From Asparagopsis taxiformis (lineage: Eukaryota; Rhodophyta; Florideophyceae; Bonnemaisoniales; Bonnemaisoniaceae), in NCBI GenBank assembly GCA_030407315.1, contig JALQPE010001720.1, positions 62,001 through 126,000 on the forward strand: 64,000 bases of DNA. Reading direction: 5' to 3'. Position numbers and translations under genes: made by a program. Below are positions 33,401 to 42,401 of the stretch, piece by piece. Within the stretch, counting starts at the first letter, position 1, and the number at the start of each line of letters is the position of its first letter. Below the pieces are notes generated by a model. It searched no databases. It was not told the DNA's origin and was given only the letters and a program-made list of their open reading frames with translations.

Positions 33401-34615
33401 GCTGCGGACATAACCGGAACGGTTGAACGCTGTTCAGCGTGCGCGAGAAACCGATTACGGTTGCGCAAACATGCGAGTACCCTCCAGCTGTTCCCAGCTA
33501 CCACACCGTTGGATGACGTTGCAATTGACCTGCTCGGTCCTCTACCTCGTACCAAGAAGGGTAACGTGCACCTACTGGTGATATCGTGTCGCTTTACCAA
33601 GCTAACCCAAGTGGTTCCGCTGCGAAGCATCACGGCTTACCATGTGGCTGTAGCCTTTTGTACACATTGGGTGTTTAAGTACGGTCCCCCACGGACATTA
33701 CTATCCGATAACGGTCCGCAATTTGCGTCAAAGTTCTTCCAGGCCGTCTGCCTCCAGTTAGGAACGAAGAACGTCTTCACGACGGCTTACCATCCCCAGA
33801 CAAATGGGCAAGTCGAACGGTATAACCGTACTCTGTTGAGCATGCTACGTAATTACGTCAATGATAACCAGGATGACTGGGATGTCTACGCATCAGCGTT
33901 AACCTATGCGTACAATACGCACGTGCATCGCACAACGGGAACTACACCCTTCGACCTCATCCTAAGCCGACCTCCACCGCCATATGCGACACACCATTCG
34001 GTGAAAAGAAGGGCAACGCCAGACGCGTTCACGAAGCAAGACTTCTTACGCCGTATTACGGACACTATCGAGCTGGCAGGTAAACGCCTTCACAGCGCGC
34101 AAGCACGTTACAAGCGTAACTTCGACCGGTCGATCCGGAAGTCTAAACGACTCATCACTACCGATGATTACGTTTATCTGGATAACCCAGAAGTCCGTGA
34201 ACGGAACAAGCTAACGCCAGTAGCTCAAGGTCCCTACAGGGTTATCCGTGCAGGACGGCGAACGGTTTACATCGACCGCGATGGTATCACCGAAAAGGTT
34301 AGTCTCGATAGAGTCGCGCTCGCCCCGCGTCCAGCCGAGGAACCCACCTTGCCACCAAGGTCACATTCCGCCAACGCACAGGCATCACCATCAGGTGCAG
34401 ACGCGCCCTCGCGCCGAGTACGCAAACACAACAACGACAGGGCAACGGCCAACAACACGCACAAAGCGAATCACTTCCGCCAACTCCTACTCAGGAACTT
34501 CCCACCACGGGTCATCCACCGCTTTCGCAGCAACCTACAATTAGGAGAAACGAACAAGATAGTGGTTTGGGACAAACCACCCTTCAGGAGGGGGCCCCCG
34601 ACGCTGTGCGCGTAA
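30458..34615 (+). CDS. pol: Pol polyprotein of gypsy B2
   Basis: An intact frame of 1385 codons beginning with ATG at 30458. Domains in order: aspartic protease (VMDTGSGPSV, ~codon 91), reverse transcriptase (FCVDYRGLND, LIYLDDVIVFS), RNase H (VDTDASAYQ, VRTDHNALRWL), integrase zinc finger (CHHGILAGHPG ... CSACARN) and core (AIDLLGP, LLSDNGPQF, NGQVERYN). The TAATG junction with gag suggests that ribosomes finishing Gag restart on Pol; alternatively a subgenomic RNA is used. The frame stops before the chromodomain, which follows in the same phase at 34982-35752 beyond a MITE-like insertion. All catalytic motifs are present. Confidence 0.96.
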   Translation: MTGSEVSHSRQEVERLRYSVDISPQPPPQEKAATPSRDQSLSQTPTHSGSPTGTRTPRPKASCLLKAAHYIVMGSIGLDPSILTPMRMVMDTGSGPSVIQERSLPHNWEQFQVPTGKVPQLADANGNPLRIKGKIILSLQLGHKSFEEEFFVAPKLAVPLILGTGAMNTHVDAIRCRAQRIDIHDGGSIAILVMSPTRKTSPTLSCYVDAARPSNGINLDRQPHGIRLSQSVNIPPRSQVTTTVVCAGGGLSILSPRDRILHRHRVSIPNGVAEVIPRQEFLTILTNFGTSDKYLPKETVIGYALRAPERPMRPMALSRSTPSSQEASTMVTTLHQEQEAEATPPSSWKQEVSLDHLGQIPLRERILSMLSRHESMWDGSPGDIRATEHRIDIIEGSKPRRQQPYRMGPARREIARKEVTSMLEKGVIEPSTSEWASPVVLVPKKDGKLRFCVDYRGLNDITVNDVYPLPRMDDCIDSLGDAQVFTTLDCNSGYWQIPVAQDDRDKTAFTSHLGTYRFKRLPFGLKNAPATFQRAIDIVLSSVRWQTCLIYLDDVIVFSRDEAEHLHHVDQVLSLLREAGVTLKLTKCHFFEKKVDYLGHVVMPGKLAVAQNATSAIADAIFPQTPTQMRSFLGSCGVFRRFIKGYAAIAHPLNEMLTKDSLPKFGKEPPTEDQRCAFNALKEVMTKPPILALPKLGQPYTVDTDASAYQIGCALLQQQGEENDLKPIGYWSRTLTKPERGYSPTERECLAVVWAVTILRPYLEQTKFVVRTDHNALRWLMNINDPSGRLCRWRLRLAEFDYQIIYRPGRVHQLPDALSRVETNGETPVIIDDEIPTLLATHAPQGETSFDDDTDAWFYDLSLARDHAEEAPNRNGTPVLTTHPQTENYSPITRKEWLEEQRTDDFCQQALASQKSDSLFFEDEDGVLCRKSKLDGSSQIVVPKALRQRLLTMCHHGILAGHPGQNRMYDTMRLSYYWPAMAADITGTVERCSACARNRLRLRKHASTLQLFPATTPLDDVAIDLLGPLPRTKKGNVHLLVISCRFTKLTQVVPLRSITAYHVAVAFCTHWVFKYGPPRTLLSDNGPQFASKFFQAVCLQLGTKNVFTTAYHPQTNGQVERYNRTLLSMLRNYVNDNQDDWDVYASALTYAYNTHVHRTTGTTPFDLILSRPPPPYATHHSVKRRATPDAFTKQDFLRRITDTIELAGKRLHSAQARYKRNFDRSIRKSKRLITTDDYVYLDNPEVRERNKLTPVAQGPYRVIRAGRRTVYIDRDGITEKVSLDRVALAPRPAEEPTLPPRSHSANAQASPSGADAPSRRVRKHNNDRATANNTHKANHFRQLLLRNFPPRVIHRFRSNLQLGETNKIVVWDKPPFRRGPPTLCA

Positions 34616-34688
34616 GCAAAAATTTTGCAACTCCCTCTAGGGATGAACCTAGTAGCCGTACCCCTTTCGGTAACTCACCCACAATTGG

Positions 34689-34947
34689 CCCTATAAGAAA
34701 AGGAATATGTACCCCTGATATGCTTTAGATGAACCAATGATGTACGTGATACCTCTACTCTACGCAAGAGATACTTCGCTGATGTCCGGGAGATGAGCGT
34801 ATGGACATCTCCCGTCCATCATTGGTGTATCGCTATGCGGCCATCAGCTGAAGAGCAAATGATCCTTATCCGTACATCAGAGGAACACCATGCATGTCAT
34901 AGGTACATCATGCGGCCATCTTTGGTACATCTTTAAGGCTTACTGGG
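34689..34947. mobile_element. MITE-like repeat, copy 2 (inside B2)
   Basis: 259 bp, CCCTATAAG to CTTACTGGG, inverse orientation to 17175-17431 and nearly identical. It sits between the pol stop and the chromodomain frame of B2. Non-coding; mobilised, if at all, by an outside transposase. Confidence 0.65.
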
Positions 34948-34981
34948 TGGGAGCGACGCACACGACCCAAGTCGTTCACCC

Positions 34982-35752
34982 ATGCACCAGGTGCCAACCG
35001 ACCGCGACCGCACACAATTGCGAAGAAATCTACGAAGTAGAGAAGCACGCGCTGCCCAGGCAGATGCGGACCAAAGTCGCAACCCTGATAGGGCTCACCC
35101 ATCGCACAAGCGAACAACTCGCAAGAGTGGGGCATGCACTGACGCCACAGACTCAGCCCAAAGGCATCCAACTCGCGGAAACGCGAACAAGCGACGCTTA
35201 AGCGATGCACGTCCACAGACGCCGACCCCTCCTCAACGAGAGGCAACCCCTTTAGCGGGAACGAAACCGCGCACCGCGAACCTAACAAGACAAGCACCCA
35301 CCCGGATGGCAAACCCCAAACAGGGTCGAAACACTCGCTCAAAGGCGACGGCGAACCCCATAGGGTCATGGGAAACCACCCCCAATGGAGAAGAAGAAAA
35401 AGCGCCACCGGGCACCCGACCGAACTCGGAACAAGCATCACTCCCTGAAGGGACGAAGGAAACCCCAGAGGGAAGTGGCGACGCCGAACGCGCAACCTCG
35501 GATGAGGAGTATCCTATCGATGACCTCATCGACTACGTCACTGACGACGATGGGGAACAATGGTTCCTTGTGAAGTGGTATGGCTACCGCAAGCCAACAT
35601 GGACGCAACGAGCGAATGTTCCCCCCGAATGGGCATCACGGTACTTCCGTCGTACGCAACACCGTAAGGGTGACAGGCCACCGCGCCGAACACGCACGCG
35701 CACACCCAGAAGTGGGAAGAAGTTGCATAACCCCTCAGGGACGAGAACCTAA
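34982..35752 (+). CDS. Chromodomain frame downstream of B2 pol
   Basis: A 256-codon frame without its own clear ATG at the start, in the same phase as pol. After a long basic, Pro/Thr-rich linker it encodes IDDLIDYVTDDDGEQWFLVKWYGYRKPTWTQ (about 35516-35605), a chromodomain very like the one in element A. It was probably once the C-terminus of Pol. It is now separated by stops and the MITE-like insertion, so it may be expressed only by readthrough or not at all. Confidence 0.75.
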   Translation: MHQVPTDRDRTQLRRNLRSREARAAQADADQSRNPDRAHPSHKRTTRKSGACTDATDSAQRHPTRGNANKRRLSDARPQTPTPPQREATPLAGTKPRTANLTRQAPTRMANPKQGRNTRSKATANPIGSWETTPNGEEEKAPPGTRPNSEQASLPEGTKETPEGSGDAERATSDEEYPIDDLIDYVTDDDGEQWFLVKWYGYRKPTWTQRANVPPEWASRYFRRTQHRKGDRPPRRTRTRTPRSGKKLHNPSGTRT

Positions 35753-36027
35753 CAAGGCATCCACCGGGTGGAGCTACCGAGCCTCGGAAGGTCAACCCAG
35801 AAAGGGCGCACTTCATCACCGCCAACCGGAGCCAGTGTGGAAATTAAGATTTTTTCGGAAATGAAATTTGGCCAATAGGGGTTCAACAAACAAGTTCACA
35901 CGTCATCGTGATGATGTATCTTTAATGTACCTCAAAGGTGCCTCAGGACTACCTGATGAACAAAGGCGCAACGCAAAAGCGTGTTCAAACTACCCTTAGA
36001 GGTTTGTGCGGAGGCAATTGCCTGTCC

Positions 36028-39000
36028 CTAGCGACGATAATGGCTCGAGGGCCGAGGCCGCTGGGATGCGGAGGGTGCCGTAGGGGCAAACGCACGCACG
36101 TTCGTCGATGGACGAGGATGGCGGGGTGGAACCCTAGCGTACGTGGGATTGCGACGCAAGCCGCGCTGCGGAACAGCACCGCTACCCCGACGACGGGCAG
36201 GCACAGGGCCATGCGAAGGCGCGACCGCAGGTGCGGGTAACCCAACTACAGGGACGGACGCGGAACGCGGAGAAACATCTGGCGACTCAGGCGACCCTAG
36301 ACGGGCATCCAATTGCGCAAGCAAAGAAGTACGAGCAGCAGCAGCACCCTCAGGGGAACGAAGCCGAGTACGCACATTGCGGTCGGGAATACCCTCATCG
36401 GGAGACCTAGCACGACGACGTGAATAACCAGGCTGAGCCGCCTCTTCTTCACCCTCCCCGGGAATAACGCGCGAGGCTGAAGCCGCTTGCTCCAGCAAAC
36501 GCCTGGCGTCACCTAACTCGCCCTCCAGTTCCCAATCCGGGTACGCAATTCTGCGGCTTCAAGGCGTGCAACCTCTATCTCCTTATCTGCCACGCGGCGT
36601 CGTTCTCGCTCTTCGCGAAGGCGCTCCCGGGCGACATTACGCTGCTCGCGTCCGTGCTTGTAGCGATTAGCCAACGTGACACACGTAAGCGCAAGCGTGT
36701 CCAACGCAGAATCCACGAGGAAACGCCCATTGGCCGAGACGAAAACGGAAGCGACCGTACCATCCCCGATCTCATTGGCCAACCGCCGCACCTCTGGGAG
36801 TGACATCAACTCCCGACCGGATAATTCCCCACGTAGGATGTTCACAGCGGAAGGCTGACGCGGAGTACCGTCATCACCGGTTACGGATGGCTCAGAGCCT
36901 TTGTCGGACGTTAGAAACGCCTCCATGGCAGGACCCATCTGGGATGACGGAGCAGCCACAGGCTGAGGGGCTGACGCGGTAGGCGTGGTATCCATGGGGA
37001 TCGAACCTTCATACAAGTCATCAGAACCACTGGGTGGTAAGGGAGCAACAGGAGCAAAGCTCCGTCCTGCATAAGGAGAGCGACCGCTCGGGCCTCCCAT
37101 CTCGGAATTCCACCACGGACGCGGCACAAGCGCTTCGCCAATAGGCTGATACTTGTACGAATCAGGATCACCGTCAGAATAATGGCCAGGCTCCAAGCCG
37201 TAATAACCGTCTTCGGTGAATTCACCATTCCCTACGATAGGGAGGCAGCTCTGCGGTCGAACCTTCTCGGTGGTTTAAAACGTTGATACGTAACGCCCTT
37301 ATCGGCAGGTCCACCGTCGTATAGACAACCACCTTCTCCGGTGCCACTCCTGTGATGTTGGTACTGACCATCTCTTGAGGATAATCATCACCCCCAAGGG
37401 CTACCTTCAACAGGCGACGCACTACTGTGCCAGGTAACTTCCTGCTATGGGGAACCACGTCCGACAGCGGCACCTCCGCGAGACCGTACCAGGTACGACT
37501 TACTCTGTTGACGAGTTCCTCAGCCATCACCGGCACGAAGCCCCGCGTTTCGACGATACGAGCCAACTCGATTCCTATTAGGATATCCCTCTCCAACTCG
37601 AGGTACGACCGGAGTCTATTCAACCGCCATGCGGGCGCTTCGCGAAGAGCGGAATGGTGGAAATACACCAACGACGGAGGGTCGGCGATAGGCAAGCACA
37701 TCGGCGGAGCCAACTGCCCTTCCCAAATGGGATCATCCCATAACGGGTCTAACGCTTCCCTCGATACCCTCATGGGTCTAGTGACCGGCTCAACAGAGCT
37801 ACCATTACGGTGCGCGAATACGCGATAGTCATTCGCCGTCACTTGACGCCCCATCATTCGGGAAGTCACCCTAGCGTGAAGTCGCATATGATGCTCATAG
37901 TTACCCGTATCGGGACGAGGGGGATACGCAAACCAGCGGGACCGAATCATCGGCATGTCCTCTACGGTACCTTGGTACGATTCCTCTTGGAACAAGCGGC
38001 GGTTCATACGTTCGACGTAAAGAGCATCCCCGGGATGAAGGAGAAAAGTCCTGTCGCTACAAAGCGTATGAGGAACACGGAAGTGACGCATCGGGCGACT
38101 CGAAGGGAGACGGGCATACGCCGACCAACATTCATTTTGCACCTGGTGGCTTTGACCCCGGAGGGAACTCATCAAGAGCATATCGCGACGTAATTCGCTT
38201 CGCGGGCGGTCGGTAAAATCCCTACGAGGGAGTCGCGCGAATGGGTAGTGTTCCCAGGGAGCAGCCAGCTCACGCCTAAACGGCAATGCTTGTGAATCAA
38301 ACACCATGAGCTCGTCAGCATTAGCTGGATAAAATTCCCCCGAGGAACGCCAATTGGCAGTTGGCTTAGGCGCCCGAGGAGGGGTATCATGCGATGGAAC
38401 CGCCGGCGCTGGCGCGGACGCAACAGCGTAAGGATCAACTAGGGCGGTGCCCGACGGCCTCACGCCTGCTGATGCATTAACGGGAACAGGACCAGCCCCA
38501 CTCCGGGTAACTTTGCCAGAAGAGGCGTACGGGTCTACAGCCGACTCGACAAGCTGAGCATTAGCTCTTTCGGCCTCTGCCCTTTCGGCTTCTGCCTTTT
38601 CGGCTTCCGCACGAGCGGCTTCGCGACGCAACTCTTCTTCCCTACGCTTACGAGCGTCCGCCAAAATCTGCTGATTGCGGCGACCATAGTCCTCGTAAGG
38701 ATTCGCAGAAGCGTCACGACCAGAAGAGGTACGAACCGCAGGAGCGGAGGGACGAGCCAACGACGGCCGGGAGCTTGGCGAAGGCCTAACATTCGACTGC
38801 CTCAATGGCTTGGGCGTAGCGCCCCCCTCGGCAATAACTTCAACGACCTCTTCGGCAGCAGCCGACATAGCTCCTTTTGGAGACGGCCCGGTGGCCTTAA
38901 CGGGTTCGCCTTCACGCGATGGCGGATTGGCCGATAACGGCTTGGCAGTGGCCACGGGTGTGGACGGCTTCGGGGAAGCAGGGGATTCGGTTGGACCGAC

Positions 39001-39341
39001 GTTGCCACCTTGTGCACTTGCCCTAGCGGGAGGAACCGACTTCTCGGAGCGCGAAGGAGTCCCGACGACTTTGCCGGAAGGCGAGGCTGTCTCAGCCGAA
39101 GCCTTGGCGGCAGTCGAACGAGTTCGCGTTTGCGATGAAGCCGCGGAGGCGATCGGCGCGCTTGTCGCGGGAGGCGAAGAGGACTTGGCCGGCGTTGGCG
39201 TGGCCCCGGTGCGGGAAGAGGACGCCTGGTGGCGAGTGGTGGGCGGCGAACGCTTGAACGCGTGGTTGGACGGTTGGGTGAACCCATATTGTCCCCTTCC
39301 TCTTCGGAGGATTCGAATTGAATCGGAGCGCGAGGGGGCAT
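36028..39341 (-). pseudogene. Antisense accessory gene of gypsy B2 (three frameshifts)
   Basis: The ATG is at 39341 (MPPRAPIQFESSEEEGDN), followed by TTRSS, comparable to the MVTTRS start in element A. The coding sense passes through four overlapping frames (39341-38802, 38955-37222, 37196-36513, 36498-36028), with switches near 39240, 37232 and 36535. The central part (LHPGDALYVERMNRR, VTANDYRVFAHRNGS, LRSYLELERDILIGIELARIVETRGF) matches the A gene. A charged helical stretch (EELRREAARAEAEKAEAERAEAERANAQ) precedes it and another (ARERLREERERRRVADKE) follows. No known domain. It is antisense and convergent to pol, and conserved between two divergent gypsy families, so it was probably functional. 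The frameshifts are odd for an element with near-identical LTRs and should be checked as possible sequence errors. Confidence 0.75.
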
Positions 39342-39828
39342 CTTAAAAAGCCAGTAGAGGCGAGGAAGGACGTTGCTAAAAACCCTGAAGCGGGATAGAC
39401 AAAATGGCCTATTGGCTTAAATCTCCAAGAGGGAGCCGCGGTACGCAACCCTGAATGGGATTCGCAAGGCGATTGGCCGGGAGATGAATTCAAAGCCTCG
39501 AGTTGGCACCGCTCACGCGATCGCGCGGTAAACTATCTTGCAGATGGATGCAAAACCCTTTGAGGGATGACGGAAGGGACACGAACTCTCGTACACTGTG
39601 GACACCGAAGGGGTGAGTACGCTCTTTCGCGTGGGATCGATAAGAAACCTGCAACAGGTGTTGATTCCAATGGGAAACGGTCGGTGGACCGCCGGAAGAG
39701 TCGGATGGACTAAACGAATTTATCGAACACGCGCCGCGCGCGGGAAATTTTGAATTGCACAATGCAACGGCCACAGCCAAAAATTGTAATTTTTATTTGA
39801 TCAAATTTTGTCGGGACGACAAATCTCT
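39342..39828. other. Leader of the B2 antisense gene
   Basis: About 490 bases between the antisense ATG and the 3' LTR with no conserved frame. An antisense promoter is expected here or in the LTR; I could not identify it. Confidence 0.5.
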
Positions 39829-39841
39829 CAGGAGGGGGCCA
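39829..39841 (+). other. Polypurine tract of gypsy B2
   Basis: CAGGAGGGGGCCA lies directly before the 3' LTR, the expected primer position for plus-strand DNA synthesis. Confidence 0.75.
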
Positions 39842-40527
39842 TGTCGTACCGCCTGGCGGTCCTCGCCGATCGAGGCGTGTCGCTTCCCTATTGGGTACCC
39901 ACTTAAGGGATGTGCCAATCACAAGGCACCAGCCAACTGGCGTGTTTCCTATACTTGGGACAAGCTAAGGCTGACAAATAACCCTATCCGGGCCCATCGG
40001 CCCCGGCCAAGACCCCACAAGGGGCAAATTTCTAACTTAAGCTAACCAGCTGTACATTACAATGTAAGCCTAACTGGCAATAACCTCGCGGGTAGGCGAG
40101 TGCCGTTAACTGGGCTCTGGTTGGTCAATAACTGGATATTTATTCCTAACCACTAACCCTAGCTTACAGTAGACTTAGGATAAATACGCCACTGGAATAG
40201 CCAGTAGGCACGGTTTCTAGAGTAACGTAAACTCAAGTGGAATTACGACCCATTGGAACAGTGTTCGCATACCTATTGTTCAACCCCTCTCCGGGAAAAC
40301 CTTAGGGTTAGCCAACAGCTCGACGGATTACGTCACTCGCTCTATCCATACGCCTCTCGCGTGAGCACCCCTTCGTCGCACAACCCCCTCCGGGTAACGA
40401 CACCTTCTCTCTTACGAGACTACCCGCTGGGTACCTATAAGGTTCATCTGCTCTACCACTTCCTCTACCGAGGCTCGGGACACCTGTCGGGTGGTTTGCC
40501 GCTCTAGCGGATTTTCTACCTGCTACA
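39842..40527 (+). repeat. 3' LTR of gypsy element B2
   Basis: 686 bp, same ends as the 5' LTR. Right flank GACCG (40528-40532) pairs with CGGTC at 914-918. Confidence 0.97.
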
Positions 40528-41142
40528 GACCGCGCGGGCGTTCAGACGATCTCTGGCCATTGTGGCGAGATCGTCATCCGTAATACCCACGCGAGGCAAC
40601 GCAGCCCACGCGTGGGTCAGGACGCCTACGTTTAGCGCCGCACCGCCACGTGAGCGGTGCCGACTGTCCCAACGGGGTCACCACCCTCCGGCGAGGGATC
40701 CTGGCGAGGGAACGCGGCGAGCTATCACGACGAGGCACGCCCGTGTGGGCCGCGCCACAGCACGACGCGAACGAGCGGCCGCCGCCATCGCGGCTACACC
40801 CATCGACGGGGCCGCGGCATTCGGAATGACGGGTGACGAATTCGCCGAGTCGGACGCCGTTGCGTCATCATCACGTGGGGCAACGGCCCTAGCAGCCTCG
40901 GCAGGCGTCACGGAAGCCGCCAGGCGAGACGGAGCCATCGGGCGAGACGAAGAGGCGACGGCCTGAGGAGCAACGGCTTCTCCCGCCCTAACGGATGGGG
41001 CGGGCGCGACGGACGCTTCCGTCGCTGGCGGCGCACCGGCTCCGACGAGGGAGGGAGCGCCCTGCGAAGGGTTCCTCGCTCCACCTCCAGCAGAGCCGGC
41101 GGGCCGCGGAGTGTTAGTATCGGTACTACGAGTCGTAACCAT
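40528..41142 (-). pseudogene. Antisense accessory gene of gypsy A, N-terminal part
   Basis: The ATG at 41142 begins MVTTRSTDTNTPRPAGSAGG; the rest is Ala/Pro/Ser-rich. The open frame extends upstream to 41286 and would add a hydrophobic stretch (LARVALVVVPVALVVIIVY) if a non-ATG start were used. An in-frame TGA occurs near 40678, after SLAGGW; beyond it the frame continues (RVGITDDDLATMARDRLNARA) to the B2 target site and then into 914-2529. The full gene would encode about 740 residues. It is broken by a stop, by B2 and by the inversion. Confidence 0.7.
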
Positions 41143-41286
41143 CGTGGTTACGCTGTACACGATAATTACGACGAGTGCAACGGGCACGACGACGAGAGCC
41201 ACGCGGGCTAGACGAAACAAGAGAACGAAAGGTACGGAGGTAATAGTACCCAGCAGGGGAAAGAGGTAAGGGAGAACGAAAGGCAA

Positions 41287-41737
41287 CGGCCTGGATGACG
41301 ATGGTGAGAGGAAGGGTGAGCGACGATCGCTATCACGTTAAGCCGCGGCTTAAATAAGCTTCGGACGACCGTTGTCGTAATGCCCGCTGGCAGATTCACG
41401 AAAAGGCCGCGGCCTGCGCACGCATCGCGCTGAATTGAAGCACACCCGCATGGTGGAATTGGACACTGCATTCGTTGCAGGGAAACGCCTAAGCGAGGCA
41501 TTGACGTACGATGCCAACGGGCGGGCCTCGATGATTACGAAAGAGCCGGAGCGCACGCGCGCGCTCCGGCGCCGCGGCGATTCGATCAGCCAACCGGGCC
41601 GCGTACGTTTAAACGAGATTTTTCGGGACAACTGCCACGTCCGCAGTTGTACCCGAAAAGGCGCCACGGCCCCGTGTCTCAGGCGCGTCCTGACGGGCCT
41701 CGCGTGGCCGGGACGTCCACGTGTGGGGGTGGGGCTG
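41287..41737. other. 3' internal end of gypsy A with polypurine tract
   Basis: Leader of the antisense gene. A G-rich tract (GTGGGGGTGGGGCTG, 41723-41737) abuts the 3' LTR and is the likely polypurine tract. Confidence 0.6.
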
Positions 41738-42401
41738 TGTAGTATACGTGGCAATTCCGAAATTGCAAATATTTACGTTTTCCGCGGAATTCGAATTTCG
41801 GCGGACACGACCGGCGACAGCAATGCACGAACATTGCTGGCGCATGCGCGCGCGCAACCGGCACACGTGTGCAACGAACGTACTGGCAACGGCCAACGGA
41901 CCAACGGGTCCTTACGTGTGACCCACAAGGTCCTTTCCCATTCGGGGACGTTACGAACAGTGTTTACACTGTAAAGCGATGCCATCGTGGCCATATAGGT
42001 ATTGGCATCGTGCCGGGAGGGAAAGGGGACAATACATCGAACGAGCAACGGCTCTAGTCTACGACTGACTTCTGCGTTTTACGTTTACGTTTTGCCTAGC
42101 GAGGCTTCGTCTCCGTCGAGCTGCGTACTCCCTACCCATCGCCGCACGTAAGGCTGATTGCGAGTAGTGCCTCCGGGCTTGGTTGAGAGCGCCTCCGGTG
42201 ACGTACCACCTCGTTTGCTAACGTAATCCTCGCGTGGATTGTTGCGTCGTGACGCTCGTGTCTACTCGCTAACCACTCTACCTTCTACCGTTCTAACAAT
42301 ACAGTCAAACACCAGCGGGTGGACTGCTCGTTTCGTTTCGTAAGGACAGAGTGTCCACTGGCTCGTACCAGCTACTACGTCTAACGAACTATCGTTCCAC
42401 A
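41738..42401 (+). repeat. 3' LTR of gypsy element A
   Basis: 664 bp, TGTAGTATACG to TTCCACA, partner of 12057-12719. It is followed by CCAAC (42402-42406), the altered copy of the target duplication CCTAC, and then by gene P1. Confidence 0.95.
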
